Below are positions 41,361 to 51,849 of a stretch of 64,000 nucleotides of DNA, in pieces. The DNA lies in assembly GCF_022201045.2 (NCBI RefSeq), contig NC_068563.1, positions 186,001-250,000 on the forward strand, given 5' to 3'. Below the pieces are notes generated by a model that saw nothing but the letters and a program-made list of their open reading frames with translations, ran no database searches and was not told the DNA's origin. Origin of the DNA: Citrus sinensis (Eukaryota > Streptophyta > Magnoliopsida > Sapindales > Rutaceae). Made by a program: the position numbers and the translations under genes. Each line of letters opens with the position of its first letter. The stretch's first letter is position 1.

Positions 41361-41600
41361 GGTCCCAGTTGGAATTGAGATTGGTTTAAGATACAATATT
41401 GAAATGTTTAATAGACAATGGTTACTGTAATTTGAAAGTTAAGTTGATTTAAGTTTACACTTGTATGATAAAAAAATTATTATATTTTTATTGATTTTAT
41501 CAAAATTATTATTTAAAAATTATATTTTGTTACATATTATTAATTTTTATTTTATAATTATAATTTTTTTCCCTACAATATCCCATTACCGAAAAGGGAC
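41361..41600 (+). mobile_element. Tourist-like MITE, copy 2
   Basis: Preceded by TTA (41358-41360) and starting GGTCCCAGTTGGAATTGAGA. It aligns with the other copies through GGAATTGAGATT, a central AAGTTAAGTTGATTTAA-like block and the AT-rich tail, ending near AAAAGGGAC. The right target duplication is not preserved. Confidence 0.55.
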
Positions 41601-42353
41601 ACGTGCTTGTGGTGATGGCACACGCACAACAGATTATTTACATAGCTATAAGGAAGGAAGGAAGGAAGGAAGAAGTGGGCAATAATTATCAAGATTTCTT
41701 CTTATAGGAGTTGACGTTACCTACCACCTTCACTACCAAGTTTTTTTCTTTTGAGATGCTCTCTACTGGAGCATTTTGGCTGTAAACTTTAAATGTGTGT
41801 ATTTTTATTTTGCCTTCACATGAATGAAAGCCAAAAACCAAATGCATATTTCATCTAAATTTCATCTACAATTAATATCTCAATGGAGTATTAGATTTTT
41901 TTTTTTATTGTTCATTTTTAATCCGCTTTTCATCATGACGAGGCTTTTTCCTTTTCATATAGCCAACCCAAAGCCAAAGCTAACAGACATTGATTGCAAC
42001 AGAAAATTTCATGGGAATTGTCAGCGATGGAAGAATCACTTCAACTAATTCATTCTATGATGATCTATTTTCATTATTTATAATAAAAGCCCAACAAATC
42101 AGGCACAATCATGAACGTTGAACATGAAGCTCTGCAAAATCAAGATATATTTAGCGATTAAAAATTCAAACTGTGTAAATTGGAAGGATTAAATGCTCAA
42201 ATCCTTTACTAGGGAGAGGAATAAACTAAAGTAAAAAATCAGATTTGATACAAAAAAAAAATTAGGCAACAATACATAATTGAAGGTCGATCCGCTAATC
42301 ATATATAATGCTTCAGCTAGCGTCCACACACCCAACTAATTAACTCAAAACAT

Positions 42354-43556
42354 TTATTGATTGGAATATATAGTGCGTAAAGAGCAGGTGGAAATGGAAT
42401 CAGAACTGATAGCAATGTGCCTCAGCTCCTTAGTTTCCATGTTGTACCAATAGAGCTTAGACTCACCACCCACAGCTACCATCAAATATGTAGTTTTGCA
42501 GCTCTCCAGAACCAGCAACGGCTGGAAAATATCATAAATAAAACTCGTCAAACAGCTTGGTCGATGAACCATGGATAAAACAAAGATCTTGTGCTGCTGA
42601 ATCCATTGGCTTCGAACTGAATCCTTTAGAACCCATATGACTAACTCATCATGAGACGCGGCCTTCATCAGACCAAGTGATCCTTTCATCTCCAACAAGT
42701 TGTAGTTCATAATAACCCGAGAATATTCTGCACACGGTTGGCATGGAACCTCTATGATTCTCATGAACTCCTCTGTTTCAATGTCCATGGTCTGTATAAA
42801 AGCACCAAAATGCAAACCAAAATCTTGAGCTATCCAATGTAATACACCATTTAGAGAGATCAATGAACACGATTTCATTACTCTCTGGAAACCTGGAAGT
42901 TTGTACGCCCTCCACTTATTGTCACTTTGATTATTCAGGCTAAAGAAAGAGCACATTGCTGCCAAAGAAAGTAACTCGTAATACTGAAATATGATCAACT
43001 TATATTGCTTTGTCGATTCGATGCACATAAATGAGCAGCGACTTGTGTGGTCATAGCAACCTTTTATTTCAGGCAGATGCTTCAGTTCATGAGTGACTGT
43101 ATCGAAGACATAGAGGTTGATCTCGAATGGCATGCCTACAGGATCATGTGCTCGATAGAGTAGCAAATTGCTAAAAGAATCCTCTATCCAGACAGCAAAC
43201 TTGGGTGTCAAGTAAAAGGAAGTTAGTTGCTTTGCACTCAAGCCTTTTTCTTGAAGCTCGAATGACGCACATTTATATGCGTGATGAGCATCCTTTGGGG
43301 AGTAAACATTAATCCTGATCTTTGACATCAACTGTTGAACATTCAACTCCTCAAAATCAGGATGGGAAATTGTATTGCACCAGTTCTTGCAAATACTCTT
43401 GAATCTGAGTAGAGATTTTCCAGGAAGCCTCCACAACATATCATGGATAATATCCTGGGGCAAATCCTGCTTTTCTTTCTTCCCAGTAACTTTTACTTTT
43501 TCTTCGTTTTCTTCCATTCTTACAAGGACCACGATTCCCTCTTGAACTTGATGCAA
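42354..43556 (-). CDS. F-box protein with F-box-associated (FBA-like) domain
   Basis: A single-exon 400-aa protein, a probable substrate receptor of an SCF ubiquitin ligase. The F-box lies at about residues 31-72 (DLPQDIIHDMLWRLPGKSLL, then RFKSICKNWCNTISHPDFEE) and would bind ASK/SKP1. The rest resembles the F-box-associated domain, with a strand-rich beta-propeller-like pattern: NLYVFDTVTHELKHLPEIKG, FQRVMKSCSLISLNGVLHWI, SLGLMKAASHDELVIWVLKD, KLYWYNMETKELRHIAISSD. A second in-frame ATG at 43517 (MEENEEKVKV) would drop 13 residues and is equally credible. The target is unknown. A 39-bp piece of its exon, around the words TCCCATCCTGATTTTGAG, is duplicated 1.3 kb away at 44717-44755. Confidence 0.85.
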   Translation of the reverse strand: MHQVQEGIVVLVRMEENEEKVKVTGKKEKQDLPQDIIHDMLWRLPGKSLLRFKSICKNWCNTISHPDFEELNVQQLMSKIRINVYSPKDAHHAYKCASFELQEKGLSAKQLTSFYLTPKFAVWIEDSFSNLLLYRAHDPVGMPFEINLYVFDTVTHELKHLPEIKGCYDHTSRCSFMCIESTKQYKLIIFQYYELLSLAAMCSFFSLNNQSDNKWRAYKLPGFQRVMKSCSLISLNGVLHWIAQDFGLHFGAFIQTMDIETEEFMRIIEVPCQPCAEYSRVIMNYNLLEMKGSLGLMKAASHDELVIWVLKDSVRSQWIQQHKIFVLSMVHRPSCLTSFIYDIFQPLLVLESCKTTYLMVAVGGESKLYWYNMETKELRHIAISSDSISTCSLRTIYSNQ

Positions 43557-44020
43557 AGCTTCTCTGAATTAAAAGGAAGCATAACAAGAAATTTTATCTA
43601 TCTCCCTTTGGAGTTTTTGTAGAATTTGGACATCCTTTTGAAAGCTTTCTAAATGTAAAAATAAAAATTCAATCCTATCAACTGATACATGGCAACAGCT
43701 TCTTCAATGATCACTGCCTAAAGAGAGATGTGGGGGGGGGGGGGGGGGCCACCAAAAAAGGGGAAGAAAAATTTCAAATTAAGAACGTCTATGGTAGAAT
43801 GTTACCTCACAAACATTCTCCAGTGATAAATGCAGAACCAATCGCTATTGGACCAAAAAAAGAAAAGAAAATAAGACTTCACAATTTTGGGGCAATTTGA
43901 GGGAAGGTCTGTGGGCAATTAATATATATAACCGGCGGATGACAGGTTTTATCTTTCTTACAAGACAAACGAAAACTTGCACTCCAAGTACTACTGGAGT
44001 TAAGAGTAGTTTAATGTTAA

Positions 44021-44132
44021 GGGTAATGCTAAGTTACATACATGTACCTTACATCCCTCTCACATGAATAGTGTATGAATACTATTCATGTGAGAGGGTT
44101 GTAAGGTACATGCATGTAACTTAGAGGGATCC
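44021..44132. mobile_element. Hairpin MITE with 9-bp target duplication (Mutator-like)
   Basis: A 112-bp element that is almost one long inverted repeat. The left arm contains CTAAGTTACATACATGTACC and the complement of the right arm CTAAGTTACATGCATGTACC, continuing through the CCCTCTCACATGAATAGT block to a loop of a few bases. TAATGTTAA occurs at 44012-44020 and again at 44133-44141, a perfect 9-bp target duplication typical of Mutator-like elements. The near-perfect arms and duplication point to a fairly recent insertion. Confidence 0.78.
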
Positions 44133-44656
44133 TAATGTTAAATATCTCTGTTTTCCTTTTTATGTTTTCCCTTACACTTCCAAAAACGAGGCAGGAGTAG
44201 ACTTATATTGGGAAACGGGGCACCCAAATCAGCCCAATGTGAGCTCGAATTTCCTAGGCGATTAAGGAATATCAGTGAACAGCGGCAAGGAAATAAGTTC
44301 CGTTAACTCTTTATTAATACAAACAAAAAATAGTAAAATACTAACAATTTCAGCATCCTTAGCAAATAACTGGAATCCCCATATGAAACTAAAAAGATAT
44401 AAAATTGCTAAATGGAAGGCATATTTTTATACAATATTTATAACTGCATTACTCGATTGAATATCACAAGGAGCACATAAAACAAAGAAGGGGGTACTTT
44501 TTTGGTTTTGAGTATGAACAATATTCAGCATAGCCATAATCAAGGAGACTTGCAGAGTTCTCGTACTAGGGGTGAGTGTTTAAATTTGATAGCCTCAATT
44601 TCTTACCAGGTTTGTGTCAAGTAGGCTGGAGAGGAGATCGATGGTGCAGAGTACAG

Positions 44657-44816
44657 GTAGCGAAGGAGAACTCAAAATTTTCGAAGACAGAGTTTATGTC
44701 AAGTAGCGAAGGAGAACTCAAAATCAGGATGGGAAATTGTATTGCACCAGTTCTTCGCTAGGATTCATTAAATGAGTACAGGCACAACAAAGCTTAAAAC
44801 TCTGTCTTCCAAAATT
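44657..44816. repeat. Patchwork of short direct and inverted duplications
   Basis: A 22-bp unit starting GTAGCGAAGGAGAAC is present at 44657-44678 and again at 44703-44724. The second copy is fused to a 39-bp exact copy (44717-44755) of F-box exon sequence from 43350-43388. Between them, GAAGACAGAGTTT is matched by its complement AAACTCTGTCTTCC at about 44797-44810. The pattern resembles templated filler DNA at a repaired break. Confidence 0.72.
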
Positions 44817-45564
44817 ATAAATGAATATTTTCTGATTTTGGCGTACACGCGATCCAATATCATAAATAAGAGAAGGATAACGAACTTGCAGTTTCTATCC
44901 CTTGTCTCATTATTTTTCAATAGCTTAGTAACGGTAAAGATTAACCAGTTTTTTGGTGCATAAAGCGAATGCTAAAAAGGGAATCGAAAGCCAAGGATGC
45001 ATAAACACTGACGCAAGTCCCTTTATAACATAGAAAGAAATTTGGATGTGTTGTACTTTACCAGTCCGAAACTTTCCACGCATTGCCTACATTTACATAC
45101 CCATTTTTTCCTTTTTTTTTAAATGCCCCTTAATCAAAACAAAAAGAATCAGATTAAAACTTCATGGTTTCTTCTGTCGCATTTGCATTATCACCTGCTT
45201 ACTGGCTTGCATGGGCAATATTGCCGACTTCGACAGCAAGAAAGTATGGTATCTTCTACTCTACAAGGTAAAAGTTCATATAGTGGACAGAAAATTTGGA
45301 CCGCAACTAGCGCGCCAGCTCCTTTCGCTTAATTGTATTTGTTTAACATGTTAGCATGCCCTCCAGCTTCAGTAAACAATTCTTTGGCCAGAACCTCACT
45401 GATTAGCAAGAATGTATTTTCTCGTCCTATTCTCTTATTGTTACTGTTTGACAACAACATAAATATATACATAATCATCAGTTGTATTGAACTTTTTGAA
45501 AACAGAAGTGCAGAACAAAACAAAATAAAAAATCAATGGTGTCTAGATACCAACCTTTTCTATA

Positions 45565-48500
45565 TCAACGATCTTTGATCCCAAGCTGCCTCAGAGAATC
45601 AGGACCAACAAGAAATATACGCCGAGGTGTTTGGTAACGGAAAACAACTACTCCTTTGTATGCTGTCCTTGGTATACCATCCTGCAAAATGAGGATTATT
45701 CAGGCATCAGCTTTAAAGATACCTAGACAAATTCAATCTCCAGATATGCAATATCTATGTGTGTCTACAAGTGCACAGGACAGAATAAGCGCATCACCTT
45801 CCATTCGTTAAAAATTCCGAATTGACGTGCGATGATTTCAAAGTGCGACTGGTCTTTGTATTCAATACGCACATCACCTTCTATATCATGTGCCTTAAGA
45901 ACAACATTCTCTCCATGCACAGGTGTAGCTTTTTTCACAATTTCGGCAAAATACTTCTCATAATTGTCCTATAAGAATTAAAACACAATTTCTTGACCAC
46001 AGAAGTGACAAAATGATGAAAGAAAATGGTTGCATTCGAGCCCACAACTTTAATAACATATTACCTTTATTAGATAACTCAAATCCCTTGATTTCCAATC
46101 AACCTTGCAAAAGAACCAGTAGAAAATTAATTTTAGCATTGCAAGAAATATGCAAAAACTTCAAAATAGACAGAACAATATAAGGAGAATTCGAAAGTTA
46201 CAGGGACATCATTCAACTTGATTGGCGCCAGATATTGCTGGAAGAACTGCCCCAAACTAGAACCCTACAAAAAATAATAACAAAAATTACAATCAATATT
46301 GATGTGGAAATTCAGTGTTTAAAAACGGTGGTCTCAGAGAAAGCTTCATATATCCAATATCAAGGGTTAATGTGTGTGTGTGTGTCAAGTAATTAACTAT
46401 AGAAACAGATAAGGGTTCATACCTCAAGAGTTGACAAAATAACACATAGGTCGTAATTTGAGCTGGTATCAAACAAGAAACATTTCGAAGAAATGGGTAT
46501 AGATACATACATGCTCACCAAAGTTGTATGTTCTGCAGACTTCGGGGCGGATAAACTGTCGTCCTTTATGATTCTCTTTTAACCTCAACCAATCGTCCCA
46601 GTAAGTGAAGTTTTTCGTCAAGAAAAACGGGTAGAGCAGATCAATGGATGCATAATGAAGAGGGAATCAGATGTACCAAACTAAAAAAAAATAAACTAAA
46701 GTAACAGCAAGGATATGCCTTTGGCCACTTTGGTGAGAGCTCATCCCATGTAGTTCTAGTCAACATCCACCCAAGACCAGGGAAGAAATCTGAGCGGTAA
46801 AGTACATCTGTAGAGTACATACACAGATTTGAAACCACTTGCATGAGAAATAGCAGTCAAAGATGGAAACCAATCTGCAATGAACTTGAATTTTGTCCTA
46901 CAGTGGTTTTTTATTATTATTATTATTAGTAGTAGTAGTAGTTAACTGAAAGTCCTAGAATGATTACTGTAAGGGAAGAAAAGTTAAAATAAAAAACTTA
47001 CAAGGATCATGAACAAACTGCTTTTGTCCATTGTCATTCCATGAGGAAACAGCCATGATAGACCTACCATGGGTTATTTAAACGTGAGCTTAAGAAATAA
47101 AAACTCATTGATTGCAGGAGCTTTAGCAAAATTAACATATACAATCTTGATTTCACTTAAACATACTTATCCTTGTCAAGAAGATCTGCGGCAGCTTCAA
47201 AATAATCAAAAAAATCAGGGGCAATTTCCATATCATCTGTCTTCAAGAAACAACTTTTTAATCAGAATATACATTTTTTGGGCAGAGCACAAGCAAACAA
47301 GAAAGAATAAGAAAGAAACTTTTAGATGATTTAATGAAGCAAGGCAATTTCACCTTCTAGTATGATAACCCGGCTGAAGTTGTGCTTGTAAAATAGATTG
47401 TCCAATGCCCATTTGTAATGACCTAAGGAAAGATAACATTTCAGTGAAGAAATTTATACAAGCTATTATACAAGTAGAAGAGTTGGAGCAATCCTCACGA
47501 GCAATTTTGTAGTAAGCTGTCAATTCTCCAGGATTATCAACATGCACTGGTTCAAAATCCAGGTGCTGTAATGAACCGAAGTTAGTATTCAGCAAACCTT
47601 AGATTGGGTATGATGGTTTATCAATAGTTAAGGCTTAATAACAGCATGACATACAGTCACAGACCATGGTGACAAAAAGGGACAAAAACATGCCCCTGAA
47701 ATAAGACATACTCATTCAAGTGTATGTTAAAAAAGTTACCTGCATATATGTTAGCTTATCATAACTCAAAGCCTTACTCTTAACTTGTGGGTTGGACCCA
47801 TCCTAAAGAATTCAAACATATGTATCAGTCTCGTCACTCGAGTTGCAGATAAAAAATAAAATAGATCCTCCAATCATGCCCATAAGAAAACCCAAATTTT
47901 CATTGTAGTGGAAAGATGCCAATAAATATAAGTACCTGGGATACGAAAAGCGGATACTTTGAAGCAACTGAGCCTTGATATCTGTAAAAATGTAGAATAG
48001 GCAAAGCAATCAGCTGATGATACATACTATTTTGTCAATGATTTTTTTTTTTTTTTTAAAAACCTAAATGTAAGAACATACTTGAATACAGAATTTATTG
48101 TCCTCTCCAAATAATTAGCACGGTTGCATGCCATAATCACAACGGCTGCCACTGGCACCTAATCAGTTAAGCAGAAAGCAAGGTGAAAATGATTAGAAGT
48201 GATTATTTCTACAAGGAAAAAAAGACTCTGAATTGCCTCATTTAATGCAAACCTGAACTTTGTCAACCAGTCTTTCTAGACCTCTCCCTACAACATTAAG
48301 CAGAAGAGAAAGAGTAAGTGCCTTTCAACCATCCATTTTGAACATGAAAAGCACGAGGCGACGTGCCTAAAAATATGATCAGAAATGAAATATGATCTTC
48401 TTCTACTAATTCATCTGGATTAACAAAGCTCTTTCTACTTATAATCATGTAATTCCTGGTGACCTAATCCATCCAACAGCATAGCACTAGCATAAACACC

Positions 48501-49824
48501 AAAATATGGTTGAAAAATGTCAAACATTAACTTAGTAAATTATATGAACAAGAATACATGTGTGACTTAAGAGCATAAATATGTTACAAGGGTTAGTCAA
48601 CTGTCATCTAAAACCCAAATAGTAAAAGAGCAATAATTATCATGCATTACGTTCTTAAGAAAGAAATACTAAGAACTAGGTAGAAAAAAGAGACTATCAT
48701 TGATAAGAGCATACTTTCGAGATCTTTAACAAGAGCCTTCAGTTGTCCACATTCTTCATCTCGGCGTTTCTTTTCATCTGAAACAAGAGAAAAATCATAG
48801 TGTTGATTGAATGTAAAGCTTCTGTGGGTTTGTCCCAGCAAACAGAATATAATAATTCAATTGACCTACTGAGTGGATACCCTATTACATTTCCAAATAG
48901 TCTACTCTACAGCGTCATGAACTACTAATATTTGCAATAATAGAAAACAACGCACCATTTGTCAGGTTCAACTAAAAAATAAGCATTAACGGATGAATCA
49001 TCAACAAAAAGCAGCACATCAATAAATTGAATTGCAAAAGTCAAACACATTAGGGGCGGGAAGGAAACAAACCTTCTAGGGCCACAATCCTGCCTTGTTG
49101 CATACTTATTTGATCAATTAGTAATCGCATTTGATTTGTGCAATGGTTCTCTGCTTCAACCTATCAAAAAAAATACACATTTTGGTTTTGGATGCATTAA
49201 ACATTTGCTCTGCAGTGTTCAGCAATATGCATCAGATATTAACTAAATGAATTCCAAATAAATGGGGAGAGAAGGAAAAAGCAATCTCGACAGTTGGATA
49301 ACGCTTCACTGAATGATGAATAATTTTTAACAAAGCCGGCGACTTGAACACAGGTAGATCAAATATATATACTCTACTCAAGAATTTTATTAAGTGACAT
49401 GATTACCAGCCCATTAGTTATCATCAACATTTAACAGCTCATAAGCAGCTTCCTAAAAAGAATAAACAATTCAAAAATAAGTAATGTCATGTTCTCACTT
49501 GGCTAATCTAAATATAATTAATCATTATTAATTGATTCCAATAGTCAAGTAAAAGAGAAAACTTGCGAAAATAAAAACAGAAACAGAAATGAAATGCTAC
49601 TCGACAAAGTACTTACAGCCGCAGCAACGCGATCGGCATACTCTGATTGTGTAGCGAAAAGTCGCATCTGAGGTAGTAAATAAAAAGAAACTTTATTTTT
49701 CAAGAATCAGAATACTAAAACGAAATTATGGAAACGATCGATGAACGAGAAGCACCTGGATGAAGATGAAAGCAACGGCAGCAGCTAATAGAAGCCACCG
49801 AATATCGCATATCGGGATCGCCAT
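45565..49824 (-). CDS. CGL1: Alpha-1,3-mannosyl-glycoprotein beta-1,2-GlcNAc transferase I (GnTI)
   Basis: The Golgi enzyme (GT13, MGAT1) that adds the first GlcNAc to Man5 N-glycans and so starts complex-glycan synthesis. Eighteen minus-strand exons give 444 aa, equal to Arabidopsis CGL1: 49756-49824, 49617-49667, 49073-49160, 48715-48777, 48253-48287, 48082-48158, 47936-47981, 47740-47802, 47499-47565, 47354-47422, 47167-47236, 47002-47063, 46717-46807, 46511-46604, 46202-46264, 46065-46103, 45798-45968, 45565-45681. A type II membrane anchor (RWLLLAAAVAFIFIQ) follows six N-terminal cytosolic or flanking residues; a charged coiled-coil stem (DEKKRRDEECGQLK) leads to the catalytic domain. 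The metal/UDP motif is Glu209-Asp210-Asp211 in VIILEDDMEIAPDFFDYFEA. Other marks are ACNRANYLERTI and PGLGWMLTR. The intron between exons 13 and 14 is AT-AC; the rest are GT-AG. Confidence 0.95.
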
Positions 49825-50568
49825 TTTTCTGTTTCTGTTTTCTGGTAACATTTTTCGAAGGAGATTTGTTTTTGTATTAAGTAATTACTAATTAGACAAG
49901 TTATTGAATTGAAGTCAATTTTGAGGGGAATCGGCTATCTTTCTTTCTGAATTTTGTATTTCTTTCTTTTTTGTTTTTTGCTCAGTCCACACTGTTACAG
50001 TCTTCAACTCTAACCAATTGTTTTTTTTTTTTTAATTTTTTATTTTAAACAAAAAAAAAAAAAAAACTGATTTTTCGTTTTGACTTTTATTTTTGGAATT
50101 CTGGACAACTCATTAATTGACTTGACCACTACATTTACAGTAATATTATCTTTTTCTTCCCGTTGAAACGTCGTCGTTTTTATGCAGAAATTACAATAAT
50201 AATTTTATCCTTCACTAGAAAACTTTGTTGTTGATATTTAAAAAAAAAAAAATGTTTTAAAAAATTGGATAAAAATATTTTATTTGAATTCAAAAATAAT
50301 AAATTTCGAAGTTTAAAATTTCCTAAACCACAAGCATGCATGTATTATTAATGTATTTATTCAATAACAGTTAAAGAGTAGCCAGTTGGGAGACCCTCGC
50401 TGGCTCCCTCCCTGATAATAGCATCTCGGCTCTCGTCTTCCTCCTTCGATAACTCTAATCACTCGCAAAATCGCACCATTGTTTTGTTAATTCCTTAATC
50501 ATTAGCGACAAAACAAACGAATAATAAATAAGAAAACAAAACACATCAAAACTCCAATCAAAATTCAA
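49825..50568. other. Divergent promoter region, GnTI and AVT3-like genes
   Basis: A 744-bp AT-rich spacer between two divergent start codons, with several A and T homopolymers (about 50020-50065 and 50240-50252). No clear TATA box or other element was identified. Confidence 0.45.
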
Positions 50569-51849
50569 ATGGGAAGTTTCAAGAAACATGAAGCGGGCTC
50601 TTCAACGAAGGATCTCAAAAAGCCGCAGCAGCCTCTGCCAAGAGAAGACACTCCGCTCATTGGCAAGCCGGCGCCTTTATCGTCGCAAACCAAAACTTTC
50701 GCCAACGTTTTCATTGCCATTGTTGGCGCTGGCGTTTTGGGCCTCCCCTATGCCTTTAAACGCACCGGATGGCTCATGGGTTCCCTCATGATCATCTCTG
50801 TCTCCGCATTAACTTTCCATTGCATGATGCTCTTAGTCCACACCCGTCGGAAGCTCGAGTCTTCCGAACATGGCTTCACAAAAATTAACTCCTTTGGTGA
50901 TCTGGGGTTTGTTGTTTGCGGTTCTATTGGTAGAGGCATTGTTGACGTTTTGATTATTCTTTCTCAAGCGGGCTTTTGTATTAGTTATTTGATGTTTATT
51001 GCTAATACTTTGGTTTATTTTTTCCGCACATCTACCATTTTGGGAATGTCAGCCAAGGGTTTTTATATATGGAGTTGTTTGCCGTTTCAATTAGGGCTGA
51101 ATTCAATAGCGACGTTAACCCATTTGGCTCCTTTGAGTATCTTTGCTGATGTTGTTGATTTAGCTGCAACGGCTGTGGTCATGGTTGATGAAGTAGTAAT
51201 TTCTTTGAAACAAATGCCTGAAGTGGCGGCTTTTGGCAATTTATCTGTGTTTTTTTATGGCATTGGCGTTGCTGTTTACGCATTTGAAGGAATTGGTATG
51301 GTGTTGCCATTAGAAGCAGAAATGGAAAAGAAGGAAAAGTTTGGTGGGATCTTGGGCTTGAGTGTCACTTTTATTGCTTTAATGTACGTGGGGTTTGGGG
51401 TATTGGGTTATTTTGCTTTCGGTAGTGAAACCAAAGACATTATCACTGCTAATTTAGGGGCTGGCTTTGTTAGTGTTTTGGTTCAATTGGGTCTCTGCAT
51501 CAATCTTTTTTTCACATTTCCTTTGATGATGCATCCGGTTTATGAGATCGTTGAGCGACGGTTCAAGGGTGGGGAGTATTGCTTGTGGTTGCGATGGTTG
51601 TTGGTTTTTCTTGTGAGTTTGGTTGCTATGTCAGTGCCAAATTTTGCCGATTTCTTGTCTCTGGTTGGGAGCAGTGTGTGTTGTGGATTGGGATTCGTTT
51701 TGCCTGCCTTGTTTCACTTGCTGGTGTTTAAGGAAGAGATGGGGTGGAAAGGTTGGTTTTTGGATGTCGGGATTGTGGTAGTTGGAGTTGTGTTTGGAGT
51801 TTCTGGAACTTGGTACGCGCTCATGGAAATTTTATCAGTGAAGAAGTGA
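50569..51849 (+). CDS. AVT3C: Vacuolar amino acid transporter, AVT3-like (AAAP family)
   Basis: An intronless 426-aa carrier of the amino acid/auxin permease family. Arabidopsis AVT3 proteins sit on the tonoplast and export neutral amino acids from the vacuole. A hydrophilic N terminus of about 40 residues (EDTPLIGKPAPLSSQTKTFA) precedes roughly eleven membrane segments. Typical blocks are FANVFIAIVGAGVLGLPYAF in TM1, FYGIGVAVYAFEGIGMVLPL, LGYFAFGSETKDIITANL and FFTFPLMMHPVYEIVERRF. The first in-frame ATG follows an A-rich leader and agrees with homologues. It could be AVT3A, B or C; C (At4g38250) is chosen because it neighbours CGL1 in Arabidopsis. Confidence 0.9.
   Translation: MGSFKKHEAGSSTKDLKKPQQPLPREDTPLIGKPAPLSSQTKTFANVFIAIVGAGVLGLPYAFKRTGWLMGSLMIISVSALTFHCMMLLVHTRRKLESSEHGFTKINSFGDLGFVVCGSIGRGIVDVLIILSQAGFCISYLMFIANTLVYFFRTSTILGMSAKGFYIWSCLPFQLGLNSIATLTHLAPLSIFADVVDLAATAVVMVDEVVISLKQMPEVAAFGNLSVFFYGIGVAVYAFEGIGMVLPLEAEMEKKEKFGGILGLSVTFIALMYVGFGVLGYFAFGSETKDIITANLGAGFVSVLVQLGLCINLFFTFPLMMHPVYEIVERRFKGGEYCLWLRWLLVFLVSLVAMSVPNFADFLSLVGSSVCCGLGFVLPALFHLLVFKEEMGWKGWFLDVGIVVVGVVFGVSGTWYALMEILSVKK

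Larger units (their letters stand above)
40800..42353. other. Gene-free stretch with stacked small transposons
   Basis: Downstream of BIG1: an AT-rich segment starting near 40969 that resembles the end of a further TIR element, the hairpin at 41109-41236, the second Tourist-like MITE (41361-41600), a GAAG microsatellite near 41652, then AT-rich sequence up to the F-box gene. No gene was seen. Confidence 0.5.
43557..45564. other. Gene-free stretch with hairpin MITE and scrambled duplications
   Basis: F-box promoter on the left, including a poly-G tract (43732-43747), a Mutator-like hairpin MITE (44021-44132) and a patchwork of short copied pieces (44657-44816). The right end is the 3' flank of the GnTI gene. 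Open frames at 44275-45354 are not gene-like. Confidence 0.5.

Noticed and set aside
44021-44132. Hairpin considered as a microRNA precursor
   Set aside because: Almost perfect pairing to the ends with a 9-bp target duplication fits a MITE, and no known miRNA sequence is recognised in it.
44275-45354. Several 60-100 codon frames between the F-box and GnTI genes
   Set aside because: No start context, splice support or protein-like composition; they span patchwork and AT-rich sequence.
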